Positions 5,910 to 14,271 of a stretch of 28,146 nucleotides of DNA are shown here, piece by piece (position 1 is the first letter of the stretch; each line of letters opens with the position of its first letter). The notes below the pieces were generated by a model. That model was given only the letters and a program-made list of their open reading frames with translations. It searched no databases and had not been told where the DNA came from. Position numbers and translations under genes: made by a program. This DNA is from an uncultured Porphyromonadaceae bacterium (lineage in GTDB: Bacteria > Bacteroidota > Bacteroidia > Bacteroidales > Muribaculaceae). The stretch covers positions 1 through 28,146 of the forward strand of contig CABRGT010000020.1 of NCBI GenBank assembly GCA_902470475.1, read 5' to 3'.

Positions 5910-7877
5910 ATGAAACGTCTCCTTACCGTCATCATAATTCTCCTCTGCGCCGCTACTCTCGCTTCGGTCTTCGCAAAGCGCAAGACTCAGCTCGCACCGT
6001 CCTACGCCTGGCGCCTCGAGCCGCCCCTGGGATTGCGTGTCCCGGCCGACATCGACACTTTGCCCGACAACTACGCACGGCGGTCCGTTCCGTCGGAAGT
6101 TTCCGACGCATGGGCCACAACCGGCAATCTCGGCGGCGCAGGTATAAACATGATCTTCGCCGACCGTCCGGCCCTCAGCCGGTTCTTCTTCAACGACGCA
6201 TTCGGCCACTGGCTCCCATCGTACAGCCGGCAGCGGTTCTACAACACCCGCATCCCCATGACCCTGCTGAGCTACAACGCCGGCGGCGGACGCGACGACG
6301 GCCAGGACCGCCTGCAGGCAACCTTCTCGGGCAACATCAACGCTCGCGCGCAGGTCGGCGCTATGGTCGATTATCTGTACTCCAAGGGATCGTACGCCAA
6401 TCAGGCCGCCAAAGACCTCGCCTGGGGCTTGTCCGGCTCATATCTCGGTCCCCGATACGAGATGCAGGCATTCTTCCACCATTATAACCTTGTCAATAAG
6501 GAGAACGGCGGCATCACCGATCCGCTCTACATCACCGACCCCGCTCTCGTCCAGGGCGGCGTCACGAGCGTCAACGCCAAAAACATCCCCACCAGGCTTT
6601 CCAACGCCCACACGCGCCTGGTCGGACAGCAGTTCTACCTCAACCAGCGCTACAAGGTCGGGTACTGGGAGGAACAGCGTGACTCTGTCACCGACACTGT
6701 CACGGGCCGCACATATGTGCCTGTCACATCATTCATCTGGACACTCAACTATCGCGACGGCCGCCATATCTTCCGCGACGATGCCTCGGGCGAGATAAGT
6801 AACTTCTTCGCGCACACGTATCTTTATCCCGACCGCACCGCCGACCGCACGTCCTACTGGAGTCTGTCGAACACATTCGGCATTTCCATGCTCGAAGGCT
6901 TCAACCGCTATGCCCGGTTCGGACTCGCAGCCTTCCTCACCTACGACATCGTCAAATACGCCCAGACAGCCGACTCACTCGACCGCACGGCCCTTGACCT
7001 CACACCCTTCCCCGACGGCATCACCGGCATCGACCCGCGCCACACCGAAAACAACATCACCGTCGGCGGACAGCTCACCAAGCAGCGCGGATCCATCCTC
7101 ACCTACGAGGCCACCGCACGCTTCGGTATCACCGGACAGGTCGCCGGCGACATCGACATCGACGGACGCCTCCGCACACGGTTCCCCCTCTTCGGCGACT
7201 CGGTGGCAATCACAGGCATCGGAGCTTTCTCCAACAAATCGGCCCCATACCTGATGAACAACTATCTCTCGAATCATTTCATCTGGAAAAACGATTTCGG
7301 CAAAGTGCGCCGCCTAACCTTCGGCGGCGACCTCGACCTTGACCGCACCGACTCACACCTGCAGATCCGCGTCGAGAACATTCAGAACCATCTGTACTTC
7401 AACTCCGACTTCCTGCCCGCTCAGCACGGCGGCAGCGTTCAGGTATTTTCCGCCCGCCTGCAGCAGAACCTCCGTGCCGGCATACTGCACTGGGACAATT
7501 CCGTCACGTTCCAGACTTCGTCCGACGAGACCGTCATCTCACTCCCTAAGCTGGCCGTATACTCCAACCTATACCTGAAATTCCGCATCGCCACACTGCA
7601 CGTGCAGCTCGGTGTCGACTGCGACTACTACACACGCTATTACGCGCCAAAGTATCAGCCCGCCACCGCCACGTTTGCCAACCAGCACGAGCAGCTCCTC
7701 GGCAACTATCCCTTCATGAACGCCTACGCCAACTTCAAGCTAAGTAAAGCGCGCTTCTACGTCCTCTTCAGCCACCTCAATCAGGGCTGGTTCAGCAAGG
7801 ACTACTTCTCCGTAGTCGACTATCCTCTCAACCCGCGCCGCTTCCAGCTCGGCATCTCGGTCGACTTCGCCAACTAA
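5910..7877 (+). CDS. Putative porin (Porin_10-like outer-membrane beta-barrel)
   Basis: A 655-residue protein with a Sec signal peptide (MKRLLTVIIILLCAATLASVFA, cleavage about residue 22). A soluble-looking region of about 70 residues is followed by many alternating amphipathic strands rich in Tyr, Phe and Asn (for example LSGSYLGPRYEMQAFFHHYN, ARFGLAAFLTYDIVKYA, NAYANFKLSKARFYVLFSH). It ends with YPLNPRRFQLGISVDFAN. The YPLNPR...LG.S..F closing strand is typical of the large Bacteroidota family annotated as putative porin. Substrate cannot be read from sequence. It follows the DUF6155-like gene by 19 bases and has no promoter of its own that I can see. Confidence 0.8.
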   Translation: MKRLLTVIIILLCAATLASVFAKRKTQLAPSYAWRLEPPLGLRVPADIDTLPDNYARRSVPSEVSDAWATTGNLGGAGINMIFADRPALSRFFFNDAFGHWLPSYSRQRFYNTRIPMTLLSYNAGGGRDDGQDRLQATFSGNINARAQVGAMVDYLYSKGSYANQAAKDLAWGLSGSYLGPRYEMQAFFHHYNLVNKENGGITDPLYITDPALVQGGVTSVNAKNIPTRLSNAHTRLVGQQFYLNQRYKVGYWEEQRDSVTDTVTGRTYVPVTSFIWTLNYRDGRHIFRDDASGEISNFFAHTYLYPDRTADRTSYWSLSNTFGISMLEGFNRYARFGLAAFLTYDIVKYAQTADSLDRTALDLTPFPDGITGIDPRHTENNITVGGQLTKQRGSILTYEATARFGITGQVAGDIDIDGRLRTRFPLFGDSVAITGIGAFSNKSAPYLMNNYLSNHFIWKNDFGKVRRLTFGGDLDLDRTDSHLQIRVENIQNHLYFNSDFLPAQHGGSVQVFSARLQQNLRAGILHWDNSVTFQTSSDETVISLPKLAVYSNLYLKFRIATLHVQLGVDCDYYTRYYAPKYQPATATFANQHEQLLGNYPFMNAYANFKLSKARFYVLFSHLNQGWFSKDYFSVVDYPLNPRRFQLGISVDFAN

Positions 7878-7973
7878 AAAGCTATCGGTGCGTGGCATCA
7901 TCACAATGCACACCGTTATCCGTATCAACATTCTTTAACACATCTGTACGCTATTTCGTCTCACGCCGGGTGC

Positions 7974-7981
7974 TAACTTTG
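7974..7981 (+). promoter_or_regulatory. -7 element for the acidic-protein gene
   Basis: TAACTTTG matches TAnnTTTG exactly and lies 22 bases before the ATG at 8004. A TTTC at 7954-7957 is too close (16 bp) to be a standard -33 element. The acidic gene therefore probably has its own promoter. Confidence 0.55.
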
Positions 7982-8003
7982 CCGCAAATCAAAGATAACA
8001 CCC

Positions 8004-8387
8004 ATGTCACTACTCAGATTTATCGGCGAATACGCCATCTTCCGTTACATCATGCGACTCTTCGGCCGCCATTCCATCTCGACCGAAACCGAAGTCGTCG
8101 AAATGACCGACATAGACGAAGCGATCAGCACCGACGATGATCCCGAAGGACGCGAGGATTTCGAAAAAGAAATAATCGGACATGACTCATACGGCCACGA
8201 AACCGCGCACAACGACGAGTCCGACAGCGACTACGATACGGACGATGCCGACGATCTTGACGAGTCCGACGAAGATGACGACTTCGATGAACTTGACGAC
8301 CTTGACGAACTTGATGAACTCGATACCTGTCTCGACTTCGACAGCTTCGATAGTTTCGACAGCTACGATGACTTCGACGACTTCTAA
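8004..8387 (+). CDS. Highly acidic low-complexity protein of unknown function
   Basis: A 127-residue protein that I do not recognise. The first about 23 residues (MSLLRFIGEYAIFRYIMRLF) form a basic, amphipathic or membrane-associating helix. Almost everything after it is Asp/Glu-rich: about 50 of the 127 residues are acidic. The end is built of short repeats: LDELDELD, then DFDSFDSFDSYDDFDDF, where Phe or Tyr recurs every third residue among Asp and Ser. There is no signal peptide, Cys pair or known fold signature. It has its own -7 element and is closed by a strong terminator, so it looks like a real single-gene unit. A disordered, perhaps cation-binding or protein-binding tail anchored by the N-terminal helix is speculation. 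Confidence 0.65.
   Translation: MSLLRFIGEYAIFRYIMRLFGRHSISTETEVVEMTDIDEAISTDDDPEGREDFEKEIIGHDSYGHETAHNDESDSDYDTDDADDLDESDEDDDFDELDDLDELDELDTCLDFDSFDSFDSYDDFDDF
8267..8384 (+). repeat. Short coding tandem repeats (9-12 nt) in the acidic gene
   Basis: The 3' third of the acidic gene is made of imperfect repeats: 12-nt-like GACGAACTTGAT units at about 8280-8322, then 9-nt-like TTCGACAGC / TTCGATAGT / TTCGACAGC / TACGATGAC / TTCGACGAC units at about 8336-8384. Repeat units vary mostly at third codon positions, keeping Asp, Phe and Leu. Confidence 0.65.
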
Positions 8388-8413
8388 ACCTCCGCATAAA
8401 CCACATAAGAACA

Positions 8414-8452
8414 ACCGGGGCTGCATCGCTTATGTCGCGATGCAGCCCCGGT
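8414..8452. terminator. Strong bidirectional terminator hairpin
   Basis: A perfect 16-bp stem (8414-8429 with 8437-8452; core CCGGGGCTGCATCGC) encloses a 7-base loop. It lies between the converging ends of the acidic-protein gene (8387) and the amidase gene (8475). There is only a short T-containing tail on the plus side (TATATTTGG). Confidence 0.8.
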
Positions 8453-8474
8453 ATATTTGGGAATCCTAAGGGCC

Positions 8475-10889
8475 TTACTTCACAACCACCTTGGTGGCCT
8501 CGGTGCCCTGCAGGCGTACATAAACGCCGGGGACGAGGTTCTGCTCTTCAACACGGCGGCCGTTCAGATCATAGTACATCACGGGAGCAAACGTGTTGTC
8601 GACCGATACATTTGCCACACCGGCCGGACCGGGAGCAAAATAGCGGCTGATCTTATTGTCGCGCAGTACCATCACGTGGAAGTTGCCGCCGCCGTTGTTG
8701 TCGGCAACCGGGAAGCCGGTGGTCAGCACCGTCTGCGCCTCGCCGGTGAAATCGATGCCGGTCATCTGAACTTCGGCGGGAGCCGTGATGCCGCGGCTTA
8801 CGTCATAGAGCTTGCAGGTGAGCGAGCCGGCGCCCGGAGTGGCGAGCGTCATCAGCGCGTGATCCGAGAAGCGGAAGAAGCCGGCACCCTGGGTATTCTT
8901 GGGCAGGTTCGTATTCTCGGCATTGCAGGGAACACTCAGAGCGTGGTCAAACTCATACTCGCGCATACCGGTCTTGCTGCTGTTGCCGATCAGGAAGAAC
9001 TGGTGGCGGTTCGTGGGCGAAAGTACGAAGCGATAGTCTCCGTCGAAATCCGTACCGAATACCGAACCGGGGCGATGAACCTCATACGACGTTGCCTCAC
9101 CGTTCTCGAGCGAACGTACTTCCGTGTAGATGATCGCACTGCTGGCAGTGCCCACTGCGCTGACGGCCATTTCGCCGTCGTCGAGGTTACCGCGCATCAC
9201 GAAAGTGCGGCCTACATAGCCCGTGCGGTGATTACCCGAAGTCTGCGAGCTGAACAGTTCGTAAGGAGTGCCTGAAGGCAGACCGTTTTCACCACGGCTC
9301 CAGTAATATATCGACATCGTGCCGCGTTCCTCGTTTTTACCTACATACTTGTCATCATGCTGGTTCTTGCTCATGCTCGATGCAAGCAGGACACCGTTGC
9401 CGGTCACCTGGATGTCGGCTACATTCTGGACATTGCCGGTGCAGCCGGTCAGATCGACCTCGGTAAGCACCTTGCCGTCGTTGCCGTCGAGCACCACTAC
9501 CGTAGCCTCGTCCTGGGCGTCGCGGGCCAGCACATACACATTGTTCTTGTTCCAGATCAGACGCTCCGGTGTCTTGCCGGCGAGCTGCGGGATCTCGACG
9601 TCAGTGTAGGCGGCGGTCATCGCGTAGCTTTCTTCCAGGGGCAGACCGTCGGGAATCGGGCTGATGTAATTCAGTTCCTCACCCGGGCGGCCATTATAGT
9701 AGCGGTCGGTCAGGAATACCTTGGGATAGGCCGTATTGCCGGCCTCGACCTCTACTTCCACGGGAGTGCCGTCGGTGTAGTCGGGATGCGTGCACACTAC
9801 CTCGTACTTGCCGGGTTCGAGACCGAAGAACACGAATGCGCCGTTGTAGAACTGGTCGGTAGTGTACTCCTTGATCTTTTCGCCGTCCTTGTACAGGTAC
9901 ACGACAGCTCCGTTGAGAGGCTTGAGCTCGTCATCGGTGCCGGGATAGCCCGTATAGAGATCATGCTTGAATGTGGTGTGGGCGTCGCGGACGATACCGT
10001 AGATTTCGCCGGTGGTCTCAAGCTGACCGAGTTCGAAATAATCAGCCACGCCGCGGGCATACGCATAACCCTCGATCATATCCACATCCCAGTTCATGGC
10101 GCGGTGCATCGCGGGAGTGTAGGTATGGAAGAAGCCCTCCACGAGATAACCCGGAGTGCCGTGCTTGAGCACGCCCAGATATCCGTAGTAGCCCAGGCCG
10201 TTGTACGAGCCGCTGCCGTGTCCCATGAAGTCGGTCTCGCCGTATATGTACGGTGCGCTCTCAGTCCAGCACATATGGTCGATGGCAAACGAATATTTCG
10301 AGCCGATCTCGCACATTTCGTACGAACCGTTCACAGCCTCGTTGCCCTTGCCGTTCTTGCCGCGGTACATGTACAGGTGATAGTTGCAGTTGTTGATGCT
10401 GGCCGCGTTGGAGTGGATCGAGATGAACATGTCGAACTCATTCTCCTCCACCTCGCAGCAGATCTCATAGAGGTCGCGGTTGTAGACGTAGCGGTCGGGA
10501 TTGTTCTTCTCGTCGCGGTCATTGATTATCGGGTTGTACGGGCCGTTTTTCACACGGCTCATAACCACGTTCTGTGCCATGTCGCGCGCGGCGCCGGTGG
10601 TTTTGGGGTCGCCGGTCTGGTTAAGCGTGCGGTCAAACGGGAAACCCATCTCGATCAGCTTCTCCAGCACGCCGAAGCCCTTGATAAGGTCGGTGTTCGA
10701 TTCGAAGAAGTTGGTGGTATCCGTACCCGACGACGAGTATTTCTCCTTGCCGATCACCTGCATCGGGCGGTCGTTGCTCGTCCACGAGCCGTGGCCCGGA
10801 TTCACATATATACGCAGATCTTCAGGACTCTGAGCTGCTGCGGCGGTGCCCATAAGCACTAACGCTGCGGTAAAAATCTTTAAATTCAT
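8475..10889 (-). CDS. Secreted N-acetylmuramoyl-L-alanine amidase (Amidase_3) with regulatory-like, propeller-like and sorting-like domains
   Basis: An 804-residue exported protein (signal peptide MNLKIFTAALVLMGTAAAAQ). Residues 25-285 form an Amidase_3 zinc domain that cuts the amide bond between MurNAc and L-Ala: zinc ligands H33 (VNPGHGSW), E63 (FFESN) and H158 (SIHSNA), and catalytic E250 (YLVEGFFHT). Residues 293-390 resemble a carboxypeptidase-regulatory-like beta sandwich (GEIYGIVRDA, FFGLEPGKYEVVC). About 425-745 is a repetitive beta region, probably a propeller. The last about 33 residues (YYDLNGRRV...GVYVRLQG...KVVVK) resemble a T9SS type A sorting domain, suggesting export to the surface or medium. 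All four active-site residues are present. It lies 18 bases downstream of the TolB-like gene and shares its promoter. Confidence 0.88.
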   Translation of the reverse strand: MNLKIFTAALVLMGTAAAAQSPEDLRIYVNPGHGSWTSNDRPMQVIGKEKYSSSGTDTTNFFESNTDLIKGFGVLEKLIEMGFPFDRTLNQTGDPKTTGAARDMAQNVVMSRVKNGPYNPIINDRDEKNNPDRYVYNRDLYEICCEVEENEFDMFISIHSNAASINNCNYHLYMYRGKNGKGNEAVNGSYEMCEIGSKYSFAIDHMCWTESAPYIYGETDFMGHGSGSYNGLGYYGYLGVLKHGTPGYLVEGFFHTYTPAMHRAMNWDVDMIEGYAYARGVADYFELGQLETTGEIYGIVRDAHTTFKHDLYTGYPGTDDELKPLNGAVVYLYKDGEKIKEYTTDQFYNGAFVFFGLEPGKYEVVCTHPDYTDGTPVEVEVEAGNTAYPKVFLTDRYYNGRPGEELNYISPIPDGLPLEESYAMTAAYTDVEIPQLAGKTPERLIWNKNNVYVLARDAQDEATVVVLDGNDGKVLTEVDLTGCTGNVQNVADIQVTGNGVLLASSMSKNQHDDKYVGKNEERGTMSIYYWSRGENGLPSGTPYELFSSQTSGNHRTGYVGRTFVMRGNLDDGEMAVSAVGTASSAIIYTEVRSLENGEATSYEVHRPGSVFGTDFDGDYRFVLSPTNRHQFFLIGNSSKTGMREYEFDHALSVPCNAENTNLPKNTQGAGFFRFSDHALMTLATPGAGSLTCKLYDVSRGITAPAEVQMTGIDFTGEAQTVLTTGFPVADNNGGGNFHVMVLRDNKISRYFAPGPAGVANVSVDNTFAPVMYYDLNGRRVEEQNLVPGVYVRLQGTEATKVVVK

Positions 10890-10907
10890 AGCGGTGGTGT
10901 TTATGGA

Positions 10908-11828
10908 TTATTTGAGGTTGATGACATAGAGGTCGCCTTCGGCGGTCGAGAAGGTAATGTGCTTGCCGTCGGCAGTCGCCCACGGATTGAATGCCGTGAC
11001 GCTGCTGTCGGTCAGGGTCTGCACGGTGCCGTCAAGAGAGATGGCCACGATCGAGGCTGCCACGATGCCTTCGCCGTCGAATTCGTCGTCAACGGCCACC
11101 ACGACATCGTTATTGAGCCATGCCGGAGCATGGAAATAGCCCAGAGGGCGCACGTTCGAACCGTCGAGATCGCATACAAAGCTGCCGTAGCCCGACAGGA
11201 AATAGCTTATCTTGGTGCCGTCCGGCGAAAGATTCGGCCACAGATACGAGCCGCGGCCCTGCGGATCAAGGTTAGTCACAGTGCCGTCGGGCATCGTGAG
11301 CTCCAGATGGCCGTAGTGGATGTTAACCACAGGCTGGCCTATGGCGGCAGTTGCCGTCGTCGAGCCGCCGCGCAGCTGCTGCGCGCTGAAGCGGCCCGCC
11401 TCGCTCAGCGACAGGACGCCGGCCGGCGATACGGTGAAGCCTGCGCAGTGACGGGCAGGCTTGCTCAGATTGCGGGTGTAGCCCGTGCCGAGTTCAACGA
11501 GTTTCACTGCATAGAAGCGACGGCGGTCAGCTGCCGTCGTCGAGCTCTTGAACACGATGTTGCCGCCGTCGGGAGTGAACGACAGGTGCAGCGCCGAACC
11601 GTTGTCGGCTACTTTCTCCGTCACGCCGGTAGTCAGATCCACGCGGTGAAGGGTGTTGTCTTCAAACGTCGACACTATGGCGAAGCGGCCGTCGGGGCTG
11701 ACGCGCGGTATGTTCACATCCAGGTCGCCCTGTACGGGTACCTGTGTCACCGACTGCACCTCAACCACTTGGGCTCCTGCCAGCAGCGACGCTGTACAAA
11801 AGGCCAAAGTAAGTAAAGATTTCTTCAT
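10908..11828 (-). CDS. Secreted TolB/PD40-like beta-propeller protein
   Basis: A 306-residue protein with a signal peptide (MKKSLLTLAFCTASLLAGAQ, cleavage about residue 20). The mature part carries repeated WD40-like (PD40) blades of the TolB kind: NIPRVSPDGRFAIVSTFEDN, then LSFTPDGGNIVFKSST, LWPNLSPDGTKISYFLSG and FNPWATADGKHITFSTAEGD. The recurring SPDG-x-x-I/F pattern is the family mark. It lacks a sorting tail and a lipobox, so it is probably periplasmic. The ATG at 11828 starts the signal peptide; the reading frame extends to 11879 but those residues precede it. It is first in a two-gene operon with the amidase 18 bases downstream, which suggests work on peptidoglycan or its fragments (inference). 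Confidence 0.82.
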   Translation of the reverse strand: MKKSLLTLAFCTASLLAGAQVVEVQSVTQVPVQGDLDVNIPRVSPDGRFAIVSTFEDNTLHRVDLTTGVTEKVADNGSALHLSFTPDGGNIVFKSSTTAADRRRFYAVKLVELGTGYTRNLSKPARHCAGFTVSPAGVLSLSEAGRFSAQQLRGGSTTATAAIGQPVVNIHYGHLELTMPDGTVTNLDPQGRGSYLWPNLSPDGTKISYFLSGYGSFVCDLDGSNVRPLGYFHAPAWLNNDVVVAVDDEFDGEGIVAASIVAISLDGTVQTLTDSSVTAFNPWATADGKHITFSTAEGDLYVINLK

Positions 11829-11889
11829 GGTCAGATTCTTTTTGTTATTAATAGGTTTTATAGAATTTGCAAGGCACATTAAGCCACGT

Positions 11890-11920
11890 CAAAGGTACGA
11901 CTTTATATTTTATAGACAAA
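11890..11920 (-). promoter_or_regulatory. Consensus promoter of the propeller-amidase operon
   Basis: On the minus strand TTTG (11917-11920), a 19-bp spacer and TACCTTTG (11890-11897) form a textbook Bacteroidota promoter, the best in the window. The box lies 61 bases before the ATG at 11828, giving a leader of roughly 55 nt. Confidence 0.75.
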
Positions 11921-11970
11921 ATTGTTAATATATTTACACACTTTTTAACATAAATAAACCCAAAATTCTA

Positions 11971-14271
11971 TCAGAACGGATAACCGATCGCCAGATGGAA
12001 CGCCAGCGACTTGCCGAACGACTCCATGTTGTAGTACCCGCCATGGCCCGTGTTGTACGGCGCGTGGATACCTATGCCCAGGTCGGCGCGGATGACCAGC
12101 ATCTCTATGTCAAAGCGCAGGCCAGCGCCCGTGCCGGTGGCAAGGTCGCGCAGGAAGGTCTTGCCGCGGAGCATGCCGCCCGGCCGCGACGGATCTTCCT
12201 TGAGCAGCCACACGTTGCCCGCGTCGAAGAACACGGCGCCGTGAAGCGCTCCGGCTATCGGGAAGCGGTACTCGAGGTTGGCCTCGAACTTGAACGTACC
12301 GGTTTTGTCGAAATAATCCTCCGGCGTATCAGACGGGGCCTTGTAGCTGCCGGGGCCTATCGAACGCACCGTAAAGGCGCGCACCGAGTTGGCTCCGCCC
12401 ACATAGAACTGCTCCGCATATGGCACGGCCGACGAATTCCCGTAGGCGTGCTCCGCTCCGACCGCCACGCGTCCTACCAGATGATGGTCCGACACCAGCG
12501 TATGGTTCCACACCAGCTGCACCTGACCCTTCACAAACTGCGAGAACGGCGTACCGAACAGCGTCTTCTCGCCCTTCACCCCTGCCGCGCGCCATATTCC
12601 CCAGAATATGTTGCCGGCCTCCTGCAGTGTCAGCTGCACGTTGATGGCGTTTCGGCGGTTGAGCTGCCGGTCATAGGTGTAGCTGTAGATCATCTGCGGG
12701 ATGAACTGACTCTGGAAACTCTGTGCCACAGCCGGATTGGCCGTCATGATCGAGTCGAATTCAGCCGTGGTATTCATCAGCTTGGTGTAGGTCAGCTTCA
12801 GCGGCGTGAACGTATTGCTCACATGCCGGCGCCAGCGCCAGTCATAATTGACCGACGCGTTGAACTGCGCCATGCGGAAGTAGTGCGGCCGGTTGAGCAG
12901 GTCGGCGTTGAGCTGGAAGCGCGTCCAGTTGAGTTCGCGCTGGCTGCGCGGTATGAACCGCGGTGCCAGCAGCCGCGGGAAAGCCAGCGAGGCCGTCAGC
13001 CCCACCTCGTAGGAGTTGAAGATGCCGCCGTGGCGCCCGTGACCCGTCTGCCACTCGTACGCGCCCGTCAGCTGCACCGACAGCTGCTCGCCCCCGCCGA
13101 AGATATTGCGGTTCGTGACACCCAGCGTGATGCCCGGCCCGATATAGCTGTTGCTCTTCGACGAGGCGTTCACTTCGATCGACGCCTCCAGCGGCGCGTC
13201 GAAGCGGCAGTTCACCAGCACGTCCAGCGTCGGTTCGGCGGCCGTCGTGTCGGGGATGGCCGAAATGTCGATCGACCGGAAGATGCCCAGCCGGGCCAGG
13301 TAGGTCTGCGTGCGGTTCATGTTCCGCACCGAGAACACACGTCCCTGCCGGAACCGCACGCACTCCGGTATCAGCGCCCGCCGCAGCCGCGTTGGCTGCA
13401 TCTGCACCAGCGTCATGTCGGGGCGGATCTCGATTGTATCGGGTGTCTGGTCGCCTTTGTAACGGTTCACCACCACGGTCGTGTGTCCCGTCACATACCG
13501 CCTGCGGGCGAACGGCGGGATATTCGACGCCAGGTCCACCCGCAGCGCCACGTTGCCCGGTCGGGCCACCGAATCGGCCAGATACTCGATATAGTCGGGC
13601 TGGAAGAAGTAATATCCGCGGTTGCGCAGTTCGTTGGTGATGCGCATCCGGGCTATGCTCAGCGAGTCGGTCGAGAGCCGGCTGCCGGCGCGCAGATAGC
13701 TGTCGCGCGAGGCTATCGAGTCAATCATGTGCAGCAGATGCGTCGTGTCGGGCGGGAGCTCGACCGTGTCGAGCGGAAAGGCCGGCCCCGGCGTCACCGT
13801 GTACATGATCTTGGCCTTGCGCTTGTTGCGCGGATGCACCAGTTCGTAAGTGGCGGTGCCGCGGAAGTAGCCGTTGTTGTCCAGGATCTGCTCGATCATG
13901 CGCGTGCGCACCTGCGGCCGCACGTCCGACACCAGTACGGGCTCTTCGGCGAAAGTTTCGTAAAGCCAGTGCTTCAGACCCTTCTCCGGATTCGGCCAGT
14001 GATTGTAGGCCCACAGTCCCAGCGGAAACGGATACCGCCACCGCAGCAGCTTTATGTAGTTGTTGGGGGCCACGTCCACGGCTTCGAGTATCGTCTCTTT
14101 CAGGTCGCCCGACACCTCGTACAGCGAATCGGTCCCCGCTATGTCATACTTGATCTTGCCCGTACCGGTGTAGAGCAGTTCACCCTCGGGAATCTTCGAG
14201 GTAGTCGAGCAGGCGGCCCCTGCAAGGGCCAGCGCCGCCGCCAGTAGCCGGATGAGAGTCTTATTCTTCAT
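11971..14271 (-). CDS. tamL: TamL, BamA/TamA-family outer-membrane barrel with lipoprotein signal
   Basis: A 766-residue outer-membrane protein of the Omp85 superfamily. The signal ends in a lipobox (LAGAAC, lipidated Cys21), which separates the Bacteroidota TamL from proteobacterial TamA. Residues 30-370 are POTRA-like (MIEQILDNNGYFRGT, RITNELRNRGYYF, QTYLARLGIFRSIDI). The rest is the 16-stranded-type barrel, including the L6-loop-like VRAF in YVGGANSVRAFTVRSIGPG and a closing strand LAFHLAIGYPF with C-terminal Phe. With TamB it forms a trans-envelope system that inserts outer-membrane proteins or moves phospholipids. Its ATG overlaps the 3' end of tamB by 11 bp, consistent with translational coupling. 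Length is normal. Confidence 0.92.
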   Translation of the reverse strand: MKNKTLIRLLAAALALAGAACSTTSKIPEGELLYTGTGKIKYDIAGTDSLYEVSGDLKETILEAVDVAPNNYIKLLRWRYPFPLGLWAYNHWPNPEKGLKHWLYETFAEEPVLVSDVRPQVRTRMIEQILDNNGYFRGTATYELVHPRNKRKAKIMYTVTPGPAFPLDTVELPPDTTHLLHMIDSIASRDSYLRAGSRLSTDSLSIARMRITNELRNRGYYFFQPDYIEYLADSVARPGNVALRVDLASNIPPFARRRYVTGHTTVVVNRYKGDQTPDTIEIRPDMTLVQMQPTRLRRALIPECVRFRQGRVFSVRNMNRTQTYLARLGIFRSIDISAIPDTTAAEPTLDVLVNCRFDAPLEASIEVNASSKSNSYIGPGITLGVTNRNIFGGGEQLSVQLTGAYEWQTGHGRHGGIFNSYEVGLTASLAFPRLLAPRFIPRSQRELNWTRFQLNADLLNRPHYFRMAQFNASVNYDWRWRRHVSNTFTPLKLTYTKLMNTTAEFDSIMTANPAVAQSFQSQFIPQMIYSYTYDRQLNRRNAINVQLTLQEAGNIFWGIWRAAGVKGEKTLFGTPFSQFVKGQVQLVWNHTLVSDHHLVGRVAVGAEHAYGNSSAVPYAEQFYVGGANSVRAFTVRSIGPGSYKAPSDTPEDYFDKTGTFKFEANLEYRFPIAGALHGAVFFDAGNVWLLKEDPSRPGGMLRGKTFLRDLATGTGAGLRFDIEMLVIRADLGIGIHAPYNTGHGGYYNMESFGKSLAFHLAIGYPF

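Noticed and set aside
7884..7918. Imperfect GGTG...CACC inverted repeat after the porin gene
   Set aside because: Pairing needs several bulges and no T-tail follows; too weak to call a terminator.
9357..10862. A 501-codon plus-strand frame over the amidase gene
   Set aside because: The minus-strand amidase has all active-site residues, a signal peptide and a sorting-like tail; the opposite frame has none of these.
11995..14247. A 750-codon plus-strand frame antisense to tamL
   Set aside because: Same reason: tamL has a lipobox, POTRA-like segments and barrel strands, whereas the antisense translation is low-complexity Arg/His/Val-rich.
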